From assembly GCA_020137815.1 (NCBI GenBank), contig CM035362.1:4750008-4814007 (forward strand): a DNA stretch of 64,000 nt, given 5' to 3'. Numbering within the stretch: the first letter of the stretch is position 1; the number at the start of each line of letters is the position of its first letter. This DNA is from Hormiphora californensis. Its lineage: Eukaryota > Ctenophora > Tentaculata > Cydippida > Pleurobrachiidae. Made by a program: the position numbers and the translations under genes. Below the pieces are notes generated by a model. It ran no database searches. It had not been told where the DNA came from and worked only from the letters and a program-made list of their open reading frames with translations. Of the stretch, positions 11,726 through 21,487 are shown one piece after another.

Positions 11726-13002
11726 TTACTCCTTTCCTGAACAATTAGCCTCGTGAAGACGTCTATAAGAAGCCTGACTAAATGTTTTCATACACTTACT
11801 GCAAGGAAATGGTTTCTCTCCAGTGTGGGTCCACATGTGCCAATTCAAGGCAACTTTTTGGGTAAATGCTTTTCCACATACCTCACATTTGAATGGACGC
11901 TCACCAGTATGAATCCTTTTGTGTACACTACACTCAGCTGATGTTTTAAACGTCTTACCACATATTCCACAAGTGAAAGGTTTAACTCCACTATGTACTC
12001 TCCGATGGACACTTAAATTGTATTTTGATTTGAATGATTTAGGGCAAATATCACACAGGAACTCCTTTTTTGGGTGTGCAGTTTCAATGTGCTTATACAA
12101 CTCTGTTTTAGGTAATCTAACTCCACAATTTTTGACACGGCACGAAACGATATTGCTATGAACAAGGATCTGATGTTTATGTAAATTAGATTTCTGGAGA
12201 AAACTTTTTCCACACTCCTTACATTTGTGCGGTTTGTATCCACTGTGACCCAGATGGTGTTTAGTAAGATGCCAGACTTGCTTGAAAGCTATGGGACAAA
12301 CATCACAGAAGTGTTTTCTATCTGTGTGGTCGTCTCGAATGTGCTGATACAAGTCCTTATCTGATGACTTCCAAACTGAACACCCCTTAATTTTACACTG
12401 AAATAGTTTAGCACGTTTGATACACAATATCATCCTGGTAGGTTTTAGTCTGGTTTTAAAAGTAGCCGGATCTTTAGGAAGGGATTGCTGGGAAGGAACT
12501 CGTTGTCGCTGGGAAAGAGGTGGATTTGTAGTGGCTGACTCAATTTCTTCACTAGAATCCTGTTTATTGGATATCTCTCCTCCAGACTGGATCGGAACAC
12601 CTGTAGGATAGATGTGATAATCATTATAAGAAACCAACAAAGCTTCAAATTAATGATTTGATCATGAACAAATGTATATAACTACCTATTCACAATTCTT
12701 GATACTATATTATCTAATTCTTATACAGAACTAATGAAGACTCAAAGATGTTATAACGTCTTCCAGTCTCTAGTAGTCCATAGTTAAAATACCAGGCATG
12801 AATATCACCCTCAAAACTCACCATAATCTGAGGAAACCACATTTGATGAAGCATCAGATATTGGGCAGGGAATAAACATAACAGGTTTGATGTCACTTTC
12901 CACATAGATTGGTTCGGGTTTTAGAAGGGGAGGAATTTCAAACTGTCCACCAGTTCTCAATGAGACTGAATTACCACATTCACCAGGTTTTTGGTCTGCC
13001 AT
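11726..13002 (-). CDS. C2H2 zinc-finger protein (unit 3)
   Basis: Leader 12822-13002 and finger exon 11726-12600, phase-1 junction, about 351 residues. The leader variant reads GGQFEIPPLLKPEP, so the Lys-Thr-Glu of the usual motif is Lys-Pro-Glu here. The second exon begins GVPIQSGGEI and therefore also lacks the IKTE motif. Eight finger modules follow with family linkers; module 7 ends in LNWHMWTH. An acceptor (CTCGCAG) lies just 5' of the leader. Confidence 0.87.
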
Positions 13003-13265
13003 GAATTAACCTGCGAGAAAAGAGAAATTTAAAATATTGGTAATTGCCTACGCCCTACACATCATAATATAATAAGAGTGGAGGGGGGACGAGGAAATAA
13101 ACAAAAAGTCAGTATACAGTACATATGTAATAACAAGTAATAGTTTAGTACTTGACATTTAACTGATGTTAAAACACCACCATAAAAACTTTCTTTGTCC
13201 ATTCAGTTTAACAATTAAAATAAAATTGCTGTTATGTTCATAAAATCATATAATCATGTAATTCA

Positions 13266-14531
13266 TTACTCCTTTCCTGAACAATTAACCTCATGAAGAC
13301 GTCTTACAGAAGCCCGTATATATTGTTTCTCACACTTACTACAAGAAAATGGTTTCTCCCCAGTGTGGGTCCTCATGTGATGCTTCAAGGAACTTGTTTG
13401 AGTAAATGCTTTTCCACAGATCTCACATTTGAATGGACGCTCACCAGTATGAATCCTTTTGTGTTTTCTACAGTCAGACGATGATGCAAACTTTTTACCA
13501 CATATTCCACAAGTAAAAGGTTTAAGTCCACTATGTATCCGCTGGTGTTGAATAAGATTGTAGTTTGATTTGAAACTCATAGGACAAATATCACACTGGA
13601 ACTCCTTTTTTGGGTGTGCAGTTTCAATGTGCTCGTACAACTCTGGTTTAGGTAATCTAACTCCACAATTTTTAACAGGGCACGCACACGAAACAATATT
13701 GCTATGAACGAGGATCTGATGTTGATTTAAATGAATTTTACGAAGAAAACTTTTTTCACACTTATTACATTTGTGTGGTTTGTATTCACTGTGGGCAAAA
13801 TGGTGTTTAGTAAGATCCGAAACTTGCTTGAAAGCCATGGGACAAACATCACAGAAGTGTTTTCTATCAGGATGGTCGTCTCGAATGTGCTGATACAAGT
13901 CCTTATCTGATGACTTCCAAACTGAACAACTCCTGATTTTACAGTGGAATAGTTTAGCACGTTTCCGGTTTAGTCCATCACAGTCCAGTGTAGTAGCTGA
14001 TTCTTTAGGAAGGGATTGTTGGGAAGGAACTCGTTGTCGCTGGGAAAGAGGTGGATTTTTAGTAGTTGAATATTCACTTGAATACTGTTTATTAAATATC
14101 TCTCCTTCAGTTTTGATCGGAACACCTGTAGGATAGATGCGATAATCATTATAAGAAATTAAACCAACAAGGCTTCAAATTAATGATTTGATCATGAACA
14201 AATGTATACAACTACCTATTCACAATTCTTGATACTATGTTATCTAATTCTTATACAGAACTAATGAAGACTCAAAGATGTTATAACGTCGTCCAGACTC
14301 TAGTAGTCCATAGTTAAAATACCAGGCATGAATATTACCTCAAAACTCACCATAATCTGAGGAAACCACATTTGATGGAGCATCAGATATTGGGCAGGGA
14401 ATAAACATAACAGGTTTTATGTCACTTTCCACATATATTGGTTCGGTTTTTAGAAGGTGAGGAATGTCAAACTTTCTACCAGTTGTCAATGAGACTGAAT
14501 TACCAGGTTCACTAGGTTTTTGGTCTGCCAT
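13266..14531 (-). CDS. C2H2 zinc-finger protein (unit 2)
   Basis: Leader 14351-14531 and finger exon 13266-14125, joined in phase 1; about 346 residues. The leader contains FDIPHLLKTEP, and the second exon has the IKTEG motif. The second CX4C finger has two extra residues with an added Cys (CACPVKNC). Other modules match the family pattern and end NCSGKE. An acceptor precedes the leader, as in other units. Confidence 0.87.
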
Positions 14532-14777
14532 GATTTAACCTGCGAGAATAGAAAACTTTAAAACAGTGGTAATTTCAGATTACACATATAATTAAAAGGG
14601 AGGGGAGGGAGAAAATAAAAACTAAGTCAATATTAGACAACAAATAAAACAAATGAAAGTTAAGTACCTGACATTTAACTTATGTTAAAAGAACATCATA
14701 AACACTTTTTTGCTCATTCAGTTTTACAATTAATATTAAATTGCTGTCTAAGGCTAATAAAAACCATATAGTGATAG

Positions 14778-16858
14778 TCAATACTTATTTCCTGAACAAT
14801 TAACCTCGTGCAGACGTCTAACAGAATTCTTACTAAATGATTTCACACACTTACTGCATGGAAATGGTTTCTCCCCGGTATGTGTCCTCATATGACTTTT
14901 TAAACTACTTTTTTCAGTAAATGTTTTTCCACAAACCTCACATTTGAATGGACGCTCACCAGTATGAATCTTTTTGTGTCTGCTGCAGTCAGATGATGTT
15001 TTAAATGTCTTACCACATTTATCACAAGTGAAAGGTTTTACTCCACTATGTATTCTCCGATGGTCATTCAAATGTTGATTCGTGTTGAAACTCAAGGGAC
15101 AAATATCACATTGGTACTCCTTTTTTGGGTGTGCACTTTCAATGTGCTTGTACAACTCTGCCTTAGGTAATCTAACTCCACAACTTTTGACACGGCATGA
15201 AATAATATTGCTATGAACAAGGATCTGATGTTGATTTAAATGAATTTTACGAAGAAAATTTTTTCCACACTCCTTACATTTGTGTGGTTTGTATCCACTG
15301 TGACCAAGATGATGTTGAGTAAGATCCGAATCTTGCCATGGGACAAACATCACAGACAAACATCACAGAAGTGTTTCCTATCAGGATGGTCGTCTCGAAT
15401 GTGCTGATACAATTTTTCCTCTGATGACTTCCAAAGTGAGCAACCCCTGATCTTACACTGCAGTTTATGGGAGCTTGGATTAGCGTCATTTTTATCGATC
15501 ATGATAGCCATAGAAGTATGTTCTCTTTCTTGATTGACCCTGCTACCAGAAGATTTTTGTTGTAAAACTGTTTGTTTCTGAATTGAAGGTTCAACGAAAG
15601 TAGACTTTGGATCTGGATAAAGTCTGGCTCGTTTGCTAGTGGATGAAGTTGTAGCTCTAGAATATGATTTTTCAGAAAGCTGGGGAAGAATTTGTTGTTG
15701 CTGGGGAAAAAGAGGCAGAATTGGTAATTTAGAAATAGCTTCCTCTCCATCTGAGTCTGAATTTCTATCGCCATCTGAAAATGAAATGGAGGATAAGAAT
15801 CGAATATGTATTGATCAGACAAAGCAAGCTTTGATTAAAATTGAATAATCGGATCTGAAATGAAACATCAAACATGAGTAGTATGCTCCCTCTCAAACTT
15901 ACCCTTATCTAAAGAACCATCACCCAATGGTGGATCAGTTGAAATGGGAGGAACTGAGTCATAGTAAAACGGATCAGCATCCATCTTTACAGGATCCACT
16001 GTCATTTCATGCTCCAAACATTCAACCTCAGATCCCAGAGTACTAGAAGTTTCTACTTGAATCTCGGCATCACGTGACCCAGTTTGAGTTCCAACTTCCA
16101 CCAACTTGTCTGTTTTAACAATTCTATACCCTGGATCTAGACGACCACTACCTGATTTTCCACAACCATCACATGTGAATAAAATCAGATTATCCTCTGT
16201 CCCTGAAACTGTTAAAATCTTGGAGACTGGACAGGGAGTGAAAATCGCTGGTTTAATTTCATCTTCCATGTAGATTGGTTCGGTTTTCAGAAGGGGAGAA
16301 ATTTCAAACTTGCTTCCAGCTGTCGTGACATGCTGTTCTGAACTATCAGTTCTGGTCGTTCCAGGTTTACTTTTTGCCATTGTATTTCCTGTATGGAATA
16401 AAGAAATTGAATTGTGCGGAGCACGGTCAGAGTGTCAGGCGCCTCAATACATATGAATAGAATTCGAATGTGAGATTCCAACTATTACCCGGTGTATCTG
16501 GAGGGTCTTGTTGAGTTGGTGTGATGGAGAGGGTCGATGGGGCATCACTGTGAGGCGTTGGTGTAACACCGACAATGCCAAGGTCTCCATACAGAAGGTC
16601 TGGAATGGCCCCCTTGACCAACTTCAACGTTGCACAATCTGTTAAAAGAGTTTTTAGTAAACAAAATTCCTTATGTATGATTTTTCCTTGACAAAATAGC
16701 AAGAAAGCCAACTGACCTGAAAAATTTCTAGCAGAGAAATGCTCAGAACATATCTTGCTAGACTTTGTGACAGGACCCGGCAGCTTGGGTAACCAATCCG
16801 CCCGCATACCAAATAAGGTGGCGCACACTGTGGTCCTTCCACAAATAAAACATGGCAT
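14778..16858 (-). CDS. THAP-leader-C2H2 gene with a frameshifted finger exon (unit 1)
   Basis: Four in-phase exons: 16717-16858 (start MPCFICGR), 16489-16638, 15903-16388 and the finger exon from 15774. The first two encode a THAP-type domain: Cys pair, Trp-Leu-Pro-Lys-Leu-Pro, ICSEHF, then KGAIPDLL in the place of the AVPTIF box. The third is the extended leader, also seen in unit 7. In the finger exon a 13-bp tandem duplication (about 15345-15370) creates TGA at 15350-15352, and an 8-bp deletion follows. The protein would end near residue 400 after one finger. A further finger frame stays open from 15359 to 14778. The gene is either recently broken or carries an assembly error. Confidence 0.7.
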
Positions 16859-17032
16859 TTCCTGTGTGTTACGCAAATCAATGAATTTGATTTTAATGTC
16901 AGAATTATGTCAGAATCACAAAGAAACGATCTCCTACAATACGTGGTGATAGGTTATTTAGTGCCTTGAACTTGGTTATGTAACGGGTGGGCGCGATTAT
17001 AATCTGGGTGCCTTGCAGCGTGTTTATAAAGT

Positions 17033-17177
17033 CCATTTTTATTCAACTGTTCACCCCTCAACTCGTGTGCGTGCGATATTTTAATTTACGCTGTGCGCAC
17101 TACACGTTAACATGTGATAAACACGCAAACAAATTCCGTGCACGACTTTGGGGGGTGAACAGTTGAAAAAAATGGAG
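17033..17177. mobile_element. Small foldback element, GC-rich centre
   Basis: Imperfect inverted ends contain TTCAACTGTTCACCCC and GGGGTGAACAGTTGAA. The interior has CACGTTAAC and GTGCGTGCG motifs similar to the next element. No coding capacity. Confidence 0.6.
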
Positions 17178-17291
17178 TATAGGTGCGCGCTGTGCACCTA
17201 AAACCACTTAAACCGACTTTTTTGAAACGGCTATAGCCGCGGAACCATCTTGTAATCTTGTAATCTTGTAAATGTCTTCGTACAGATGCTG

Positions 17292-17446
17292 TAAAGTCGG
17301 ATTTTTTGAAGTTGTCACCCCCCTTTTCGTGCGCGGAATGTTTTTGCGCGTCACATCACATGTTAACGTGTGGTGTGCGCGTCAAAATTGATAAATTTCA
17401 CATGCGCGGTCATTTTGGGGTGACAACTTCAAAAAATCCGACTTTA
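17292..17446. mobile_element. Small foldback element, related to the previous one
   Basis: Ends AAGTCGGATTTTTTGAAGTT and the inverted copy at 17427-17446. The interior shares the GCGCGTCA/TGCGCGTC and ACATGTTAACGTGT style of motif. No coding capacity. Confidence 0.65.
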
Positions 17447-18388
17447 CCGGTGTCAGCTCCTCACAGAGCCTCCCCCTCCCTGGATACAAGGAGTATCCAG
17501 TCCAGAATTGAGTTGTTATTTTGTCTGGTATATCCAGGAACCGGGGGTCTGTCCGGCATCCTCTTCAAGCCGATTTGAATAAACTAAACGGTATTTGATA
17601 GAGAATCGATAGCTCTAACCGATAATCCCAAACAAAACCCTAAACCGACCCTAACAACAGCCCTAACCCGTCTCGATCGCCAAAATAATAATAATAATAA
17701 TAATATCTAATATTTATATCCCGCTATCATGCGTTAAATATGCTAGTTCACTACTCGTTTAAACTAGAACTTAAAGATATACTTAAAGAACACCGAGATT
17801 ATCGTTAAAACTAACACCGCGTCTATAGCGGCCTTCTCATAGCCAGAGGAATGCCATTCAAGCTAATTTTGATCAAGAAATAATAATAAAGAGAGAAGAT
17901 TTAGTCCGAGGAAAAAAGTATAAAAAATACGTTATGGTATAAAAAAGAAGAAAGATAGATGATTGTGATTTGAATATTGTTAACTAGTAAGAATTAGGGT
18001 GGAGTCATGATTGAAATAGTGTGCAGGGAGTGAAATAAGTTGAAAAAGTTCATCGAAGTGGATGATGTGGAAAGGCAGTGACTAAGGTTGGACAAAATTG
18101 ATACAAAAAAAAGAAAGAAAAGTGAGTGATAACAGCTGGGTAGCTTGAGTCAGATTGAATAATACAGATTACTTTTGATTAAAAATAATAAGTTAATTGG
18201 GTGATTAAAATAATAAATTAGTGGATTAAGAATATTTTTATCATAAAAATAAATTATAATAAGTTGTAGTAAAATAAAGTGATGTGCTGTGATTAAATTG
18301 TGTGTGTGTGGGCTTGTCTTTACGGATCTTGTCTTGTCTTTTCTTTAGCTAAAAGTTAGTCAACTCAGGACCCATAGACAAAGATGTA

Positions 18389-21300
18389 TTATCGGCAGGA
18401 TGGCTTTAAAATCTTGGCCTTCGCTTTACGTGGTTGAGTCATTGTGTTCGTACCACTGTTACTATCTGGATAAGCGACGGTGTAAAGATGAGTTTTCAAC
18501 ATTTGCTTGAAAGTTTCAAGAGATGATGCTTCTCTTAGGCTTTTAGGTAGTTTGTTCCAAATCTTAGGTCCGCATACACTGAACGCTTTCTGAGTGGTAA
18601 GATATTTTGTATCATGGCGTTTTTCCACTAGGGTTAGGTCATCATCAAGACGAACTTTTCTGGCCTTCGGCTGTCTGCGTATAATCATGTCTGACAGATA
18701 CTCAGGCACAAGTCCATGTATACATTTATAGACCAGGAGGCAGACTTTGAAAACGATTCTTTGCTCGACCGGAAGGAAATGAAGTTTCTTCCTCATTTCA
18801 GTAACTCCTCGCTTTCCTTTCGATCCATAGATAAATCTAGTGGCACTGTTTTGCACTTTTTGTAGTCGTTGCAAATCCCGTTTTGAAAGTCCAACGAGTA
18901 GTCCGTTACCAAAATCTAGCCTTGAGTGAACAAGTTGATGTACAAGTTGAGTCTTTAGCTGTACAGTGAGTCCTTTCCTGATCCTCCATAGATTTGCCAG
19001 CTGGCTCCAACACGACTGGATAACTCGGGACACATGGGATGACATTGAGAAGGTTTGGTCAAACCAGACACCTAAATTTCGAGCTTCTGTGGATGGTTCA
19101 GTCGGGATTTTGTCACTCTTTTGCAGGAAGATCGATGTCGGATTAGGTGACTTGTCTGCTTTATTGTTGATCACGACAATTTCGGTTTTACCTGAATTTA
19201 GCTTTAGATAGTTAGCTTTCATCCACCATTTGATGTGTTGAAGGCAGTCTTGGATTTTCTCAAAAATGATGTCCTCATTGGCTGGATCAAAGCTGATATA
19301 CAACTGGGTATCATCTGCATACATGTGCACGTGTAGCCCATAGATACCTGCAATGTCTTGAATCTCTCGTGTATACATAATAAAGAGGATGGGACCCAAG
19401 ATTGATCCTTGAGGGACACCTATCTCGATTTCGATTGAAGGAGACATTTCATCTCCTGTATCAACCGAAGACGTTCTACCAATCAAGTAGGATTTGAACC
19501 ACTTTAAGGCCGTCTGCTTGATGCCATAGTAATTATACAGCTTGTCTAACAGAGTGGTATGTTTAACAGTATCGAAAGCTGCGCTTAAATCAAGCAACAG
19601 TAGAATCACTTTTGATTTGCTATCCATCAACAGAAGAATGTCATTGAAGATCTTAAGTGTCGCTGTCTCACAGGAATGATACTTCCGGTAGGCCGATTGC
19701 TTGGTGGGCAAGAGCTTGTTTGCTTCGAGGTATTCAATCAGTTGTAATGAAGCGCATTTTTCAACAACTTTTGAGACAAAGCTAAGGTTGCTTATCGGCC
19801 TATAACTGTTTAGTTCCTCAGAATCCAGATCCTTACCTTTAAACGACGGACGGATGATGGCTTCTTTGAAGGCTTTTGGAAATACACCTTTTGTTAAACT
19901 GTCGTTAACAATCCGTGATAACACAGGTATAAGCTCAGGAAGTGCGTCACTGACCATGCTGGAAGGCATTGGATCTAGAGAACAATGCTTCTTGTTCATA
20001 TCACGAATAGTTCTGGCCAGTTCCTCATCGGTCACAGGTCTAAACTTAGTAAGCGATGATGTACAGGTTATTGGTTCAGGTTGAGTTGTTGGGGTTGGAA
20101 CATCCTCAGCCTCAATCACAGAGTATATTTTTGTTACTTTAGCTTTGAAGAACTCGTTAAATCTGGTTGCTAGTGGAGTTGCTTCCTTTTTCGATGGCAG
20201 TGTTGAAGGTGTTTTTTCCTTTCCAAGCAAACTGTTGACCACTCTGTGTGTAGATTTCGGGTTTCCTTTTACTCCTTCTAGTTTTTTACTGACAAAACTA
20301 GCTTTGGCATTACCAAGAACTTTGGATGCGAACTTGCTGGTGCTTTTCCAACAGTGGTATTTTGAGACAAGTTTCTTAGGATTTGTCTTCTTTAGACGAG
20401 CACGTCTCCAGCGTCGTTCGGCTCCTCTACGTATTCGACGAGCATTTTGGCAAGTAGGCGTTCTTATCCATTGGGGTTGGTCTGGGTGCTTTATCCTCTT
20501 TTCTTCTTCAGGGGCAACTTTGTCTGTGATGGACTGGAGGGTTGTGTTGTATAGCTGAACACATTCTTCTTGGTCGGCTGGAAGCGCTTCAGAAAGTTTG
20601 GAGTTTCTAATGAGTTCACGAAGATTCGCTGGGTCAACTTCTTTGAAATTTCTGCATTTTTTCAATACTTCGTCGTCCTTCATCTTTAGTGGTATTCCTG
20701 CTGTGCACTTTACTAAATAGTGGTCTGGGGCAGGAGGCACAGGGTATGACTCTATTTCAGTTACTTCGATTCCATCTGGCATTCCATGAAATAAATGTGG
20801 AATGTGTTCTTCATTTATTTCATCAAGTTTGCTGCTGCAGAACGGGGCACCAATGGTGTCAGAGAGTGGGGCAATATCCTGGGTAAGGATAAGATCCAGT
20901 GTGCCTCCTTTGATGTGGGTCGGTCCAGTTACTTTATTTCTCCAACCAAACTGGTTCAGAAGTTCATTGAATTTTCGAGTTTGGGGATCTAGGTTGTCCT
21001 CGACATGAATATTGAAGTCTCCACATATCAAACAGCGCTCTTTCCTCTCTGCTAATTTCAGAAAAAGATCCTCTAGTTCATCTAGAAACGCAGTAAACTG
21101 GCCTGAGGTGCCAGGCCGGTACACTACAACTATCCTGGTATTAGTAGGTTCTTTGAGGAGAACCTCAAGGCATTCAAATTGCTTAAACTTGTGACAATAC
21201 TTACTTGTTTTCGTCCTCCTTCTGGTAACTAAAGCTACACCACCTCCTCTACCTACACGTGGATGTGATACTATGTTGAAACCTGCTTCTTTGAAAAGAG

Positions 21301-21487
21301 CACAGAGAGCACCATCGTCCTTTTTCATCCATGTTTCTGTTAGTGCAAAGGCATCTAAGTCTTCATCTACTGCAAGTTCCAGGATATCGATTGCTTTGTT
21401 CCGCAGAGAAAAGCAGTTAAGGAGCCCAAACCTCAGCCTTCTGGACACAGTTAGTTTTTTGACAGGTACTGGAGACGGATGGGGCAT
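18389..21487 (-). CDS. LINE-A ORF2: endonuclease-reverse transcriptase
   Basis: A 1032-residue protein without interruption. The N-terminal third is an APE-type endonuclease (LLNCFSLRNK, ALTETW, GDFNIH and APDHYLV motifs). The central reverse transcriptase shows YRPISNLSFVSK, LLDLSAAFDTV, VPQGSILGPILF and the catalytic YADDTQLY. A C-terminal region of about 250 residues follows, as in CR1/L2-like elements. The ATG at 21487 overlaps the end of ORF1 by 37 nt in another frame. It would copy LINE RNA into chromosomal target sites. Confidence 0.93.
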   Translation of the reverse strand: MPHPSPVPVKKLTVSRRLRFGLLNCFSLRNKAIDILELAVDEDLDAFALTETWMKKDDGALCALFKEAGFNIVSHPRVGRGGGVALVTRRRTKTSKYCHKFKQFECLEVLLKEPTNTRIVVVYRPGTSGQFTAFLDELEDLFLKLAERKERCLICGDFNIHVEDNLDPQTRKFNELLNQFGWRNKVTGPTHIKGGTLDLILTQDIAPLSDTIGAPFCSSKLDEINEEHIPHLFHGMPDGIEVTEIESYPVPPAPDHYLVKCTAGIPLKMKDDEVLKKCRNFKEVDPANLRELIRNSKLSEALPADQEECVQLYNTTLQSITDKVAPEEEKRIKHPDQPQWIRTPTCQNARRIRRGAERRWRRARLKKTNPKKLVSKYHCWKSTSKFASKVLGNAKASFVSKKLEGVKGNPKSTHRVVNSLLGKEKTPSTLPSKKEATPLATRFNEFFKAKVTKIYSVIEAEDVPTPTTQPEPITCTSSLTKFRPVTDEELARTIRDMNKKHCSLDPMPSSMVSDALPELIPVLSRIVNDSLTKGVFPKAFKEAIIRPSFKGKDLDSEELNSYRPISNLSFVSKVVEKCASLQLIEYLEANKLLPTKQSAYRKYHSCETATLKIFNDILLLMDSKSKVILLLLDLSAAFDTVKHTTLLDKLYNYYGIKQTALKWFKSYLIGRTSSVDTGDEMSPSIEIEIGVPQGSILGPILFIMYTREIQDIAGIYGLHVHMYADDTQLYISFDPANEDIIFEKIQDCLQHIKWWMKANYLKLNSGKTEIVVINNKADKSPNPTSIFLQKSDKIPTEPSTEARNLGVWFDQTFSMSSHVSRVIQSCWSQLANLWRIRKGLTVQLKTQLVHQLVHSRLDFGNGLLVGLSKRDLQRLQKVQNSATRFIYGSKGKRGVTEMRKKLHFLPVEQRIVFKVCLLVYKCIHGLVPEYLSDMIIRRQPKARKVRLDDDLTLVEKRHDTKYLTTQKAFSVCGPKIWNKLPKSLREASSLETFKQMLKTHLYTVAYPDSNSGTNTMTQPRKAKAKILKPSCR

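Larger units (their letters stand above)
16859..17682. other. Upstream region of the zinc-finger cluster; two foldback elements
   Basis: This stretch precedes the most upstream cluster unit and should contain its promoter. Apart from two foldback elements I see no coding signal. Near 17640-17672 there are several CCCTAA-type hexamers (CCCTAAACCGACCCTAAC). Confidence 0.4.

Noticed and set aside
1157-15489. Minus-strand open frames overlapping the zinc-finger exons (products starting like MLNYSSVKSG)
   Set aside because: They are frame-shadows of the conserved first finger region, recur in every paralog and lack Cys/His patterns.
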